Source: Actinomyces bowdenii
Lineage (GTDB): Bacteria > Actinomycetota > Actinomycetes > Actinomycetales > Actinomycetaceae
DNA length: 64,000 nucleotides
Direction of reading: 5' to 3'
Assembly: GCF_017592395.1 (NCBI RefSeq)
Contig: NZ_JAGFOU010000012.1
Span: 1 to 64,000 of the forward strand
Both the position numbers and the translations under genes were made by a program. Positions within the stretch are counted from its first letter, which is position 1; each line of letters opens with the position of its first letter. Shown here in pieces: positions 46,745 to 55,248 of this stretch. Under the pieces are notes generated by a model. That model did no database searches. It was not told the origin of the DNA and saw only the letters and a program-made list of their open reading frames with translations.

Positions 46745-48034
46745 ATGGTCCCCCCTCGTCCTGCCGCCCGCCCGCGCCGGCGCCTCGCCGTCGTCGTGCT
46801 CGCCGCCCTCAGCCTCGTGCTCATGCCCATGGGCCTGGCCGTGGCCGATGAGCGCTCCGACGCCGTGGAGGATCAGCAGGACGCCCAGCGCAGGCAGCAG
46901 GAGCTGGTCGCCTCCCTGGAGGGGGTCAGCGCCGAGCTCGGCCAGGCCTACATCGATCTGCAGAACGCCCAGAGCGCCCTGACCACCGCCGAGGCCGACC
47001 TGTCCACCGCGCAGACCACCCTGGCGGAGAAGGAGCGCGAGCAGGAGATCGCCTCCGAGCGGCTGGACACCGCCACGGAGAACCTCAGCACCATCCAGCA
47101 GGAGGCCGCCGCCTCCGAGAGCACGGCCACCACGAACTCCGAGTCGGTGGCCGAGATCGTCGTGGCCACCTACCAGGGCGATAACTCGGTGAGCTCGTGG
47201 ACCTACGTGCTGGCCTCCCAGGATGTCGCCGAGCTCAATCAGCGGGCCTCCGCCATGGAGATCGGCTCGGGCGTCCAGGAGGCGGTCCTGGCCCAGGCCG
47301 AGGCCGAGCGGGCCAGGAACGCCAACCGTGAGGCCCGCCAGGATGCCGCCACTCAGCGGGTCTCCACGCTCAAGGACGAGGCCGACGCCGCAGAGAAGGC
47401 GGCCCAGCAGGCCAAGGACACCGCCCAGACCAAGCGCGACGAGGTCGCCCAGGCCGCCGCCACCGCCCAGTCGGCCACCACCACCCTGGAGGAGCGCAAG
47501 GCCGGCCTGGAGGCCCAGCAGGCCCAGGCCGCCGCCGACGAGGAGGCCGCAGCGGCCACCATCGCCAGGATCGATGAGGCCAACCGCGGCACCTCGGCCC
47601 CGGCGCCCGCCACCGCCTCCGATCTGGGCGGGGGCTCCATCGGCCACCCCATCGCCGGGCCGCTGAGCGTCGCCTCGCCCTTCGGCTACCGCATCCACCC
47701 CATCACCGGGGAGAGCCGGCTGCATGCGGGGGTGGACCTGGTGGCCTCCACCGGAACCCCCCAGTACGCCGGTGTCGATGGGACCGTCACCACCTTCTCC
47801 AACTCCTCGTGCGGCAACGGGGTCTTCGTCAACGGCGGCATCATCGACGGCCAGTCCGTCATCCTGGCCTACTGCCACCTCTCGCAGCACTCGGTGCCCG
47901 ACGGCGCCACCGTCTCGCGCGGCGACACCATCGGCCTGACCGGCATGACCGGGGGCGCCACCGGCCCCCACGTCCACTTCGAGGTCATCGTCAACGGCTC
48001 GGAGATCGACCCCATGTCCCTGCCAGGCTTCTGA
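46745..48034 (+). CDS. exported coiled-coil M23 (LytM) peptidase, probable FtsEX client
   Basis: 429 residues. Signal peptide about 1-36 (LAVVVLAALSLVLMPMGLAVA-type core, then DERSD). A long Ala/Glu/Gln-rich coiled coil follows (about 40-270). The M23 domain (about 305-428) keeps the metal motif LHAGVD (HxxxD) and HVHFEV (HxH), so it should be an active endopeptidase. Layout recalls PcsB, EnvC and RipC, which FtsEX activates through its coiled coil. GTG or ATG upstream are absent; ATG 46745 is 5 nt after ftsX. Confidence 0.9.
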   Translation: MVPPRPAARPRRRLAVVVLAALSLVLMPMGLAVADERSDAVEDQQDAQRRQQELVASLEGVSAELGQAYIDLQNAQSALTTAEADLSTAQTTLAEKEREQEIASERLDTATENLSTIQQEAAASESTATTNSESVAEIVVATYQGDNSVSSWTYVLASQDVAELNQRASAMEIGSGVQEAVLAQAEAERARNANREARQDAATQRVSTLKDEADAAEKAAQQAKDTAQTKRDEVAQAAATAQSATTTLEERKAGLEAQQAQAAADEEAAAATIARIDEANRGTSAPAPATASDLGGGSIGHPIAGPLSVASPFGYRIHPITGESRLHAGVDLVASTGTPQYAGVDGTVTTFSNSSCGNGVFVNGGIIDGQSVILAYCHLSQHSVPDGATVSRGDTIGLTGMTGGATGPHVHFEVIVNGSEIDPMSLPGF

Positions 48035-48148
48035 TCGGGGCCGTCAGGCTTCGGGGGCCGCGGAAGGCGGCGTAGACTCCTGTGCTCGGCGCGCAGCCGC
48101 GCCCGGGCGCCCGCGCCCGATGACGAGAGCCTGGGGAAGGAGACGACG

Positions 48149-48688
48149 ATGAGCCCCACCGCCGCGAGGTCCAAGCGGCCCGCCAAGCCCACGCCAGGGC
48201 AGAGGGCAAAGGCCGCCTCCGATGCGCGCAAGACGATCGCCCGCAACAGGAAGGCCACCCACGACTACACCATCGAGGACCGCTACGAGGCGGGCATGGT
48301 GCTCACCGGCACCGAGGTCAAGGCCCTGCGCATGGGCCGGGCCTCCCTGACCGAGGCCTGGGTCGAGCTCGACCGCCACGGGGAGGCCTGGCTCCAGGGC
48401 GCCCACATCCCCGAGTACCTCCAGGGGACCTGGAACAACCACTCCCCCCGGCGCAAGCGCAAGCTCCTGCTGCACCGCGGCGAGCTCGAGCGCCTGGCCA
48501 TGCGCGTTCAGGCCAAGGGCTACACCGTGGTGCCCCTGGAGCTCTACTTCATCCGGGGCCGGGTCAAGATCGAGATCGCCCTGGCCCGGGGCAAGCAGGA
48601 CTGGGACAAGCGCCAGGCCCTGCGCGAGGCCCAGGACAAGCGGGAGGCGGCCCGCGCCATCGCCGCGGCCAACCGCAGGCGGGGCTGA
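48149..48688 (+). CDS. smpB: SsrA-binding protein
   Basis: RNA-binding partner of tmRNA in ribosome rescue. After a basic N-terminal tail (about 1-30) the SmpB barrel shows [48 protein letters not shown] and [12 protein letters not shown] (separate conserved blocks). The Lys/Arg-rich C-terminal helix inserts into the mRNA channel. 179 residues is slightly long because of the N-terminal tail. ATG 48149 follows AAGGAG. ssrA lies just downstream, the common arrangement. Confidence 0.97.
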   Translation: MSPTAARSKRPAKPTPGQRAKAASDARKTIARNRKATHDYTIEDRYEAGMVLTGTEVKALRMGRASLTEAWVELDRHGEAWLQGAHIPEYLQGTWNNHSPRRKRKLLLHRGELERLAMRVQAKGYTVVPLELYFIRGRVKIEIALARGKQDWDKRQALREAQDKREAARAIAAANRRRG

Positions 48689-48730
48689 GCCGGCACCGGT
48701 GGCGCCGGCGGCCTCGGCAGTACCAGCAGT

Positions 48731-48748
48731 ACCGCCAGTACTGGCGGT
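48731..48748. terminator. palindrome between smpB and ssrA
   Basis: ACCGCCAGT followed by ACTGGCGGT is a perfect 18-bp palindrome (7-bp stem if a 4-nt loop is allowed). It lies about 45 nt past smpB and just before TAGGAT (48765-48770), a -10 candidate for ssrA. It may end smpB transcripts. Confidence 0.4.
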
Positions 48749-48825
48749 GGGCCCGGGACCCTGCTAGGATCTTCCACTGCTGCGCCATGGTGATGAACGG
48801 GCGCGGCGGCAGTGAGAACTGCATA

Positions 48826-49196
48826 GGGGATGATCGGTTTCGACGACGGTCGTGGGTTCAGGGGAAGCGGGTCGAGGATGCACAGTCATCTCGTCAACGC
48901 TCTGTGCGAACCAATAGGTGCCGATAACACTCGCACCGACTTCGCCCTCGCCGCCTGAGCGAGCCTCGAAGTCCGTCAGCCCGGGGAGCGCTCCCGCCCC
49001 GGTTCCTGGCGTCATCCAGGGAGCCACTGCTGAGGAGCCGTGTCGGTAGGCTCCTCGGGACTCCTCATCGACTGAGCCCGTCGGCGCCCTTGCTCGCGTG
49101 AGGCGCCGGGGCTGAGAAAATCACCAGCGAGCTGCACCCGGAGAAGTCCTGTTGCACGCCCGTCGGACGGGGGTTCGATTCCCCCCATCTCCACCA
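48826..49196 (+). ncRNA. ssrA: transfer-messenger RNA (tmRNA)
   Basis: The tRNA-like ends pair GGGGATG (48826-48832) with CATCTCC before ACCA (3' end 49196), and the T-arm GACGG-GGGTTCGATTCC region is present. The tag reading frame starts at the GCC resume codon 48920 and encodes ADNTRTDFALAA before TGA 48956-48958, an LAA-type tag for ClpXP. About 371 nt. A TAGGAT at 48765 suggests a 5' leader removed by RNase P. Confidence 0.96.
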
Positions 49197-49229
49197 CAGG
49201 CCCCCTGGCGCATCGCGCCCGGGGGCCTG
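49197..49229 (+). terminator. ssrA terminator
   Basis: CAGGCCCCC (49197-49205) pairs with GGGGGCCTG (49221-49229), and inside it GGCGC/GCGCC (49207-49211, 49215-49219) closes a 3-nt loop, with single unpaired bases at 49206 and 49220. It begins directly after the tmRNA CCA end. Confidence 0.8.
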
Positions 49230-49378
49230 CTCGTGCTCGCTCGCCGGTGCGGCGCCCATCCCGCGCCTCCGGCGCGGATCCGGGGCTACACTTCCCGCCG
49301 TGGGCGGCAGCGCATTGCCGCCTCCCCGTCCCGTCCGACCGCACCCGGTCGCGGCCTGTCAGGCGAAGGAGCCAGGGC

Positions 49379-50884
49379 ATGCACTCCCTCCACCCACTCG
49401 ACATCGCTGTCATCATCGCCTACTTCCTGGCGATGATCGGGATCGGCCTGTGGTCGATGCGCCGCACCAAGAGCCGCGAGGACTACCTGGTCGCGGGCCG
49501 CCGCCTTGGGTTCCCGGTGTTCTTCGGCTGCATCGCGGCACTGGCCGTGGGCGGGGCTGTCACCGTGGGCGGCACGGGCAAGGGCTACGAGGACGGCGTG
49601 GCCGGGATCCTGGTGGGAGGCTCCCTGGGCATGGGGCTCATCGCCCTGGGCATGCTCATCTCCTCCAAGCTCAACCGGCTGCGGGCCCTGAGCATCAACG
49701 AGGTGGTCGAGCGCAACTACGGCCCGGCGGCGCGGGTCTTCGGAGCGGTGCTGACGATCGTCTACACCATCGCCCTGACCGTGGTGCAGGTCGTGTCCAT
49801 GGGGGCGATCGCCGCCGGCCTGTTCAAGATCCCCGAGACCGCGGCCATGGCGATCTCCGGCCTCGTCGTCGTCTTCTACACCTTCCTGGGCGGCATGTGG
49901 TCGGTGACCATGACCGACATCGTCCAGTTCGTCATCAAGACGCTCGGCGTGGTGATCCTGGTGCCGATCTTCGTCCTGGCCAGCCCGAGGATCGGCGGAC
50001 TGTCCGGGTTCCTGGACAAGGTGCCCGAGACCCACTGGGACCTGGGGGCCTACGGATGGACCGGCACGCTGTACTGGATCCTCCTCTACGTCCCGGGCCT
50101 GGTCATCGGCCAGGACATCTGGCAGCGCGTCTTCACCGCCCGCAACGAGCGCATCGCGCGCACCGGGACCATCCTGGCCGGCGTCTACTCGATCCTCTAC
50201 GCCCTGTGCGCCGTGCTGCTGGGCATGGCCGTCCTGGCCGCGGGCATCGAGGTCGACAACCCCGCCCTGGCCTTCGAGGCCGGGGTCAGCGCCTTCCTGC
50301 CCGCGGGCGTGGCGGGACTGCTCCTGGCCGCCGCCCTGGCCGCCTGCATGTCGGTGGCCTCCGGGACGATCCTGGCCTGCTCCACCGTGGTCTACAACGA
50401 CCTGTACCTGCGCTTCGTGCGCGGTCAGAAGTCCTCGGAGTCGGCATCCCACACCGGAGAGGCCAAGGCCGATGGGCAGGTGGCCACCAGCCGCGACGTG
50501 TGGATCAATCGTGCCATCGCGCTGTCCATCGGCCTGCTGACGGTGCTGCTGGCCGTCGTCATCTCCGACATCTTCAAGGCCCTGGACCTGGCCTACGGCT
50601 TCCTGTCGGGCTGCGTGTTCATCCCGGTCTTCTTCTCCTTCGTGCTGCGTCGCATCTCCCCGCGCGCGGGCCTGGTCTCCCTCGCCCTCAGCGCCCTGAC
50701 CGTCGCCGGGACGATGGTCTACGGCGAGACCGGCGGGGGAGCGGACTTCGCCATCGGCGGCAACTGGCCGATCACCTTCGGCATCATCGTGGGCCTGGTG
50801 TCCTACCTGAGCGTGACCGCGCTGGACCACAACCGCATCGTGCCCAACATCGAGATCGACGATGAGGCGCCCGCCCCAGCCTGA
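49379..50884 (+). CDS. sodium:solute symporter (SSS family)
   Basis: 501-residue membrane protein with about 13 helices of the LeuT-fold SSS family. Starts LDIAVIIAYFLAMIGIGLWSM with the family motif TKSREDYLVAGRRLGF. The sodium-site region GGAVTVGGTGKGYEDG follows, and the characteristic LPAGVAGLLLAAALAACMSVASG lies in helix 9 (quoted pieces LPAGVAGLL and AACMSVASG). AAGGAG lies 9 nt before ATG 49379. The substrate (amino acid, sugar acid or carboxylate) cannot be read from sequence. The MocR-like aminotransferase 42 bp downstream on the same strand suggests an amino acid. Confidence 0.88.
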   Translation: MHSLHPLDIAVIIAYFLAMIGIGLWSMRRTKSREDYLVAGRRLGFPVFFGCIAALAVGGAVTVGGTGKGYEDGVAGILVGGSLGMGLIALGMLISSKLNRLRALSINEVVERNYGPAARVFGAVLTIVYTIALTVVQVVSMGAIAAGLFKIPETAAMAISGLVVVFYTFLGGMWSVTMTDIVQFVIKTLGVVILVPIFVLASPRIGGLSGFLDKVPETHWDLGAYGWTGTLYWILLYVPGLVIGQDIWQRVFTARNERIARTGTILAGVYSILYALCAVLLGMAVLAAGIEVDNPALAFEAGVSAFLPAGVAGLLLAAALAACMSVASGTILACSTVVYNDLYLRFVRGQKSSESASHTGEAKADGQVATSRDVWINRAIALSIGLLTVLLAVVISDIFKALDLAYGFLSGCVFIPVFFSFVLRRISPRAGLVSLALSALTVAGTMVYGETGGGADFAIGGNWPITFGIIVGLVSYLSVTALDHNRIVPNIEIDDEAPAPA

Positions 50885-50926
50885 GCCGGGGCAGGACCGA
50901 TCCAGGGACACAGGAAGGAGGGCACC

Positions 50927-52183
50927 ATGACCCCAGACAGGACCCCGGCCGGCGGTCAGCGGCATGCGGCAGCGCCGGCCATGCGGTACGCCAGGCGCGA
51001 GCACGAGTTCCGCCCCTCCCCGGTGCGGGCGGTCTTCGAGCTCGCCCTCGACCCGCGGTTCGTGTCCCTGGCCGGGGGCAACCCGGACACCGCTCTGCTG
51101 CCGCACGAGGAGATCGCCGAGATCTCCTCCCGGCTCCTGCGCGATCGGGGCGCCGAGATCCTCCAGTACGGCTCCGGGGCCGGCATCGGCGCCCTGGCGG
51201 AAGTGGTCGGCGGGCTCATGGCCACCCAGGGGGCGCAGGTCTCCTCCCGCGAGATCCTCATCACCACCGGCTCCCAGATGGGGATCGACCTGGCCACCAA
51301 GCTGCTGTGCGACCCCGGCGACGTCATCGTGGCCGAGGGGCCCACCTATGTGGGCGCCATGGGTGTCTTCGGCGCCTATGAGGCCCAGCTGCGCCAGATC
51401 CCCGTGGACGGCGAGGGCCTGGTGCCCCAGGCACTGGAGGAGGCCCTCGACGCGGTGGAGGCGGAGGGTCGGCGCGTGGGCTACCTCTACACGATCCCGC
51501 ACCACCAGAACCCCTCGGGCACCACCCTGTCGCTGACGCGGCGAGAGCAGGTGGTCGAGATCTGCGCGCGCCGGGGGGTGCCGATCGTCGAGGACGACCC
51601 CTATGCCCTCGTCGGCTTCCCGGGAACCGAGCCGCTCGCCTCCCTGTACTCCCTCAACCCTGCGGGCGTGCTGCACCTGGGCTCCTTCTCCAAGATCTTC
51701 TCCCCGGGCATGCGGGTGGGGTGGATGGCGGCGCCGCCCCAGGTGCGCGACCGCCTCCAGATCGCCGGGGAGTCGGTGGACATCCACCCCAGCGTCCTGG
51801 CCCAGGAGATCATCGCGGCCTACGTGGGCACCCCCTCGTGGTCCGAGCACCTGGGCCGCCTGCGCCGGGCCTACGCCGGGCGCTGCCAGGGCCTCCTGGA
51901 TGCACTGGCCCAGCACGCCCCCCAGGGGGTGTGCTGGACGGTGCCCTCCGGCGGCTTCTTCACCTGGGTGACCATCGACGGGGTGGACCCGGGCGCCGAC
52001 ATCCTGGGCGCGGCCATCGAGCGCGAGCTCATCATCGTGCCCGGGCGGGCCTGCTTCGCGGCAGACCCGCCCTCGGCGTGCCTGCGCCTGGCCCACTCCA
52101 GCTCCTCACCGCAGGTGCTCCAGGAGGGGGCGCGGCGCCTGGCCCGGGTGATCGACGACCTGCGCCGGGCCCACCCGGTCTGA
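50927..52183 (+). CDS. class I/II PLP aminotransferase (2-aminoadipate/MocR-type)
   Basis: 418-residue fold-type I aminotransferase. SLAGGNPDTALLP near the N-terminus, YGSGAGIGALAEVV, TTGSQMGIDLATKLL, GYLYTIPHHQNPSGTTLS, PIVEDDPYALVGF and the PLP lysine in LGSFSKIFSPGMRVGWM are all diagnostic of the LysN/MocR aminotransferase group without a DNA-binding domain. ATG 50927 has AAGGAGG 7 nt upstream. It probably transaminates an amino acid taken up by the SSS symporter; exact substrate unknown. Confidence 0.9.
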   Translation: MTPDRTPAGGQRHAAAPAMRYARREHEFRPSPVRAVFELALDPRFVSLAGGNPDTALLPHEEIAEISSRLLRDRGAEILQYGSGAGIGALAEVVGGLMATQGAQVSSREILITTGSQMGIDLATKLLCDPGDVIVAEGPTYVGAMGVFGAYEAQLRQIPVDGEGLVPQALEEALDAVEAEGRRVGYLYTIPHHQNPSGTTLSLTRREQVVEICARRGVPIVEDDPYALVGFPGTEPLASLYSLNPAGVLHLGSFSKIFSPGMRVGWMAAPPQVRDRLQIAGESVDIHPSVLAQEIIAAYVGTPSWSEHLGRLRRAYAGRCQGLLDALAQHAPQGVCWTVPSGGFFTWVTIDGVDPGADILGAAIERELIIVPGRACFAADPPSACLRLAHSSSSPQVLQEGARRLARVIDDLRRAHPV

Positions 52184-52634
52184 GGCGGGACCGGGGCCGG
52201 GCGGTCGACGATGATCTCAGGGCCTTCATGTGCCGACCGGCCCCGGCACCCGGGGGAGTCCCCAGCCTTCCGCGGCGCGCGGCAGTCCTGCCAAGCGGAG
52301 AGCCGTATCCTCTGCGGCCTGGCGCCCGCCGAGGGCCACCCACGACGGCCCTTGCCGCAAGTCCGCGCTCTCTGCGCTTCTCTGGGAGGTTGTGAGCAGG
52401 GAGGGTGGTGGGTGAGGGGTCTGTGGGGTGCCGGCAGTCGGGCCCGCCTCGGCCACAGAGGGCCGGCGTCGGTGGGGCGGGTTCACTTGGGCATCACTTC
52501 GCGACAAAGGCGTCACTTCGCGACAAAGGCGTCACCTACAAGTACCGTCCAAGTCGCGAAGTGACGTCCAACGTGAGTCCCGCGCCCCGTCGGAGGCCTT
52601 CCCCCACCTGTTCGCAGCCTCCCGGGAGGGACCC
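52184..52634. other. intergenic region with a repeat element
   Basis: About 450 bp between convergent genes, holding the repeat cluster at 52494-52566 and no convincing coding sequence. Codon pattern across open frames is irregular. Confidence 0.5.
52494..52566. repeat. tandem 19-bp repeat plus inverted copy
   Basis: A 19-bp unit beginning TCACTTCGCGACAAAGG occurs twice in direct tandem (52494-52512 and 52513-52531) and starts a third time (TCACC at 52532). CGTCACTTCGCGA (52511-52523) is also present as its exact reverse complement TCGCGAAGTGACG at 52554-52566, giving a 13-bp hairpin with a 30-nt loop that contains GTAC. It looks like a small mobile or recombinational repeat rather than a terminator. 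Confidence 0.75.
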
Positions 52635-54599
52635 CTACTCCAGCTTCTCGAAGGTGCGGGCCCAGGCGCTGCGCACCGGGTTGGCGTCGGCCACCCGGGC
52701 CTCGAAGCGGGAGTCGGCGATGTCGATGATCTCGCCCAGGGCCGTGCTGAACTCCCGGGCGGCGGAGGCCTCCACCCGCTGCCAGCCGCGGGCCATGAGC
52801 TCGCGGCGATCGGTCACATGCGTCAGGCACATCACCAGGGGCCGGCCGAAGCGCTCCTCATAGGCCCGCGACAGCGCCTCGAGCTCGGCGCGCTCGGCGT
52901 CGTCGAAGGAGCCCAGGGCCAGGCCTGCGGTGTCCAGGCCCGCCTGCGTCTCGGGGCTGGGGGACAGCACCAGGTCGGTGATCGGCTCGTAGGCGGCGAT
53001 GAGCTCCTCCTGCTGCTGGGGCGGGGCGGTCAGCACCGCCTCCTCGAAGGCATGGCGCAGATCCGCCGTCGTGGCGAAGGGGCGGCGCTCCCAGGCGCGC
53101 TCGGCGGGCCAGTCCACCCCCACATGCAGGTCGCGGAAGGTCTCGACGAAGGCCTTGCGGTCCATCTCGCCGACCTGCCGAAGCTCCACGGGGCGGCCGC
53201 CCACCACGGTGACGTCGTCGCTGCGCCCGCCGCCCAGGTGGAAGAAGACGATGTTGAGCACGATCGCGGTGATGGAGCCCAGGGTCACCCCCGAGCCGAA
53301 GAGGATGGCCAGCCAGGAGGGCATGGCCGCGGCCAGGTCCGGCTTGAAGGTCACCAGCAGCGCCAGGCCCATGGAGGTGGACACGATGACGGCGTTGCGG
53401 TTGTCGCGCATATCGACCTTGCCCAGGGTCTGGATGCCCACCACGGCCACGGAGGCGAACATGGCCAGGCTCGCCCCGCCGATGACCGGGGTGGGGATCG
53501 CCGCGACGATGGCACCGGCCTTGGGCAGCACTCCCAGGATGATCATGATGACTCCGGCAGCAGTGACCACCCACCGGGACTTCACCTGGGTCAGGCGCAC
53601 CAGCCCCACATTCTGGGCGAAGCAGGTGTAGGGGAAGGAGTTGAGCACCCCGCCCAGCAGGGTGGACAGGCCATCGGCGCGCAGGGCCGCGGCGATGTGC
53701 CTGGGGGTGATGCGCCTGCCCACCACCTCGCCGGTGGCGAAGACGTCCCCGGTGGTCTCCACGGCGGTGACCGCCATGACGATGACCATGGAGATGATGC
53801 CCGTGAGGGTGAACTCGGGGATGCCGAAGTAGAAGGGCGTGGTCAGCCCGATGGGCGCGGCGGAGCCGACCCCGGAGAAGTCGGTGTCCCCCAGCGCGGC
53901 GGCCACGGCGGTCGCTCCCACCAGGCCCAGGAGCACCGCGATGGTGGACATGAAGCCCTTGAAGACCCGCTGGACCACCACGATGACGGTGATGGTGGCC
54001 AGGGCGTAGGCCAGGCCCCTGAGGGTCAGGGCCGCGGCGTCCTGGCCGGGGGCCGCCTGGGCGCCCCAGGAGACGATGTCGTTGGCCGAGACGCTCATGA
54101 GGGTGGTTCCCATGATGGTCAGCAGGGTCCCGGTGACCACCGGAGGGAAGAAGCGCAGCAGGCGGGCGAAGTAGGGGGCGGCCAGGAAGGTGATGAGGCC
54201 GGCGGCGATGATGGACCCGTACATGGCCGCCAGGCCCTGGGTCCCGCCCTGGCCGCCGGTGGCCGCCAGGCCGATGGCGATGAGCGGGGAGACCGCGGTG
54301 AAGGTGACGCCCTGGATGAGCGGCAGGCGCACGCCGATGTGCCGGCCCAGTCCGGCGGACTGGATGATGGTGGCGATGCCGCAGGTGAGCAGGTCGGCGT
54401 TGATGAGGTGGATGGTGGTCGCGGTGTCGAGGTGCAGCCCCTGGGCGATGACCAGGGGGACGACGACGGCGCCGGCGTAGAAGGCCAGGACGTGCTGGAG
54501 GCTCAGCACGGCGAGCCGGCCCACCGGCGGGACGGCATCGACGGGGTCCTTGGGGCGCTTGCTCGGGGCGGTGCTCGGTGCTGGGGAGTGGTGTGACAC
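52635..54599 (-). CDS. NCS2 purine permease fused to a degenerate OHCU-decarboxylase-like domain
   Basis: 654 residues. Residues about 25-465 form a 14-helix NCS2 (uracil/xanthine/uric acid) permease: LSLQHVLAFYAGAVVVPL, VRLPLIQGVTF, ETTGDVFATGEVVG (the QxxE-like substrate motif region), and NSFPYTCFAQNVGLV. From about 490 a cytoplasmic domain resembles 2-oxo-4-hydroxy-4-carboxy-5-ureidoimidazoline decarboxylase (PAERAWERRPFAT, ELIAAY, AGLDTAGL, YEERFGRPLVMCL). The catalytic histidine motif AHPDL reads AYEPI, so activity is doubtful. ATG 54599. Suggests urate uptake linked to purine breakdown; the tail may be a sensor or scaffold. Confidence 0.88.
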   Translation of the reverse strand: MSHHSPAPSTAPSKRPKDPVDAVPPVGRLAVLSLQHVLAFYAGAVVVPLVIAQGLHLDTATTIHLINADLLTCGIATIIQSAGLGRHIGVRLPLIQGVTFTAVSPLIAIGLAATGGQGGTQGLAAMYGSIIAAGLITFLAAPYFARLLRFFPPVVTGTLLTIMGTTLMSVSANDIVSWGAQAAPGQDAAALTLRGLAYALATITVIVVVQRVFKGFMSTIAVLLGLVGATAVAAALGDTDFSGVGSAAPIGLTTPFYFGIPEFTLTGIISMVIVMAVTAVETTGDVFATGEVVGRRITPRHIAAALRADGLSTLLGGVLNSFPYTCFAQNVGLVRLTQVKSRWVVTAAGVIMIILGVLPKAGAIVAAIPTPVIGGASLAMFASVAVVGIQTLGKVDMRDNRNAVIVSTSMGLALLVTFKPDLAAAMPSWLAILFGSGVTLGSITAIVLNIVFFHLGGGRSDDVTVVGGRPVELRQVGEMDRKAFVETFRDLHVGVDWPAERAWERRPFATTADLRHAFEEAVLTAPPQQQEELIAAYEPITDLVLSPSPETQAGLDTAGLALGSFDDAERAELEALSRAYEERFGRPLVMCLTHVTDRRELMARGWQRVEASAAREFSTALGEIIDIADSRFEARVADANPVRSAWARTFEKLE

Positions 54600-54917
54600 G
54601 GGGTCTCCCTCACGAAGGGGCAGGGCGCCTCAGCATACCCACGGCCCGGCCCGCCGCGCGGTCCCCGCAGGTGTCGGGCCCCTCGGGGATGCGCGGCGGG
54701 CCGGGGGAGGCGGATCATGATCGGCCGTGCTGGCCGCGCCGCGCATCGCCGGAGCCCGCCGCGCCCCGCCGCCCGTCCCCGGCCGGCCTGCCGCCTCAAG
54801 AGGGCAGTGGCGGTATCGGGCATATGCTGCTACTCTTCTCTCACAACATCAGACAACTGACGTCTGGTGATGAACCTCTGCGTGAGACCACTCGATGATG
54901 AGAAGGGGGAGGCAGTC
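54600..54917. promoter_or_regulatory. divergent control region of permease and sialidase operon
   Basis: Contains a plus-strand promoter-like pair, TGGCGG (54808-54813) and TACTCT (54831-54836), with 17-bp spacing, and the 18-bp operator at 54849-54866. The rest (54600-54800) is GC-rich with no clear minus-strand promoter for the permease. Confidence 0.5.
54849..54866. promoter_or_regulatory. candidate GntR/FCD operator, site 1
   Basis: TCAGACAACTGACGTCTG contains CAGAC and GTCTG as a 5-bp inverted repeat with a 7-bp spacer. It matches 16 of 18 positions of the site at 61949-61966. It lies 18 bp downstream of the start of a -10-like TACTCT, so over the expected transcription start, suiting a repressor. 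Confidence 0.65.
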
Positions 54918-55010
54918 ATGTATGCGGAATCGTCATGGCGCGTCACGATGACCGCCCGGCGCCAGTCCGCCGTCCGTCAGGGCCGCGGACCCTCCCCGAT
55001 CGGCGCCTGA
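54918..55010 (+). CDS. small leader ORF (30 aa) of the sialidase transcript
   Basis: ATG 54918 is preceded by GGGGGAGG (54905-54912), the best ribosome binding site in this area, and starts about 75 nt after the promoter and 52 nt after the operator. It encodes MYAESSWRVTMTARR... ending SPIGA, stop at 55010. There is no match I recognise. The sialidase start about 240 nt later has no Shine-Dalgarno, so the small ORF may control or initiate translation of the message. Confidence 0.5.
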   Translation: MYAESSWRVTMTARRQSAVRQGRGPSPIGA

Positions 55011-55248
55011 GCCCCGCCTGAAGAGCCGCTGCCCGGCCGGCCCGTCCCATCGGATGCCCCTCGGCCCCCGGTCGGCCGCGGCGCATCGGCCGGCAGGACC
55101 CCGGCGCCACTGCCGGTTCCGGCCCGGGGCCCTGCTGCCCCCAACTCGCGGCTCCTCCCCGAGCCCCTCGCAGGCCTGCGACGACCTCCATCCACTCCCA
55201 GCGCGGCGCCCCCCAAGGGCATCCGCGCCCCTGTTGACCACTGGACTG

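Noticed and set aside
48149-49196. Attachment site for an integrated island at the 3' end of ssrA
   Set aside because: ssrA is complete, followed by its own terminator and ordinary genes; no integrase or duplicated end nearby.
49286-52096. 936-codon minus-strand open frame opposite the symporter and aminotransferase
   Set aside because: Low-complexity Gly/Asp/His-rich translation; both plus-strand genes have complete family motifs.
55054-55248. Upstream sialidase start giving 65 more residues
   Set aside because: Arg/Pro-rich segment without signal peptide or domain similarity; no ribosome site.
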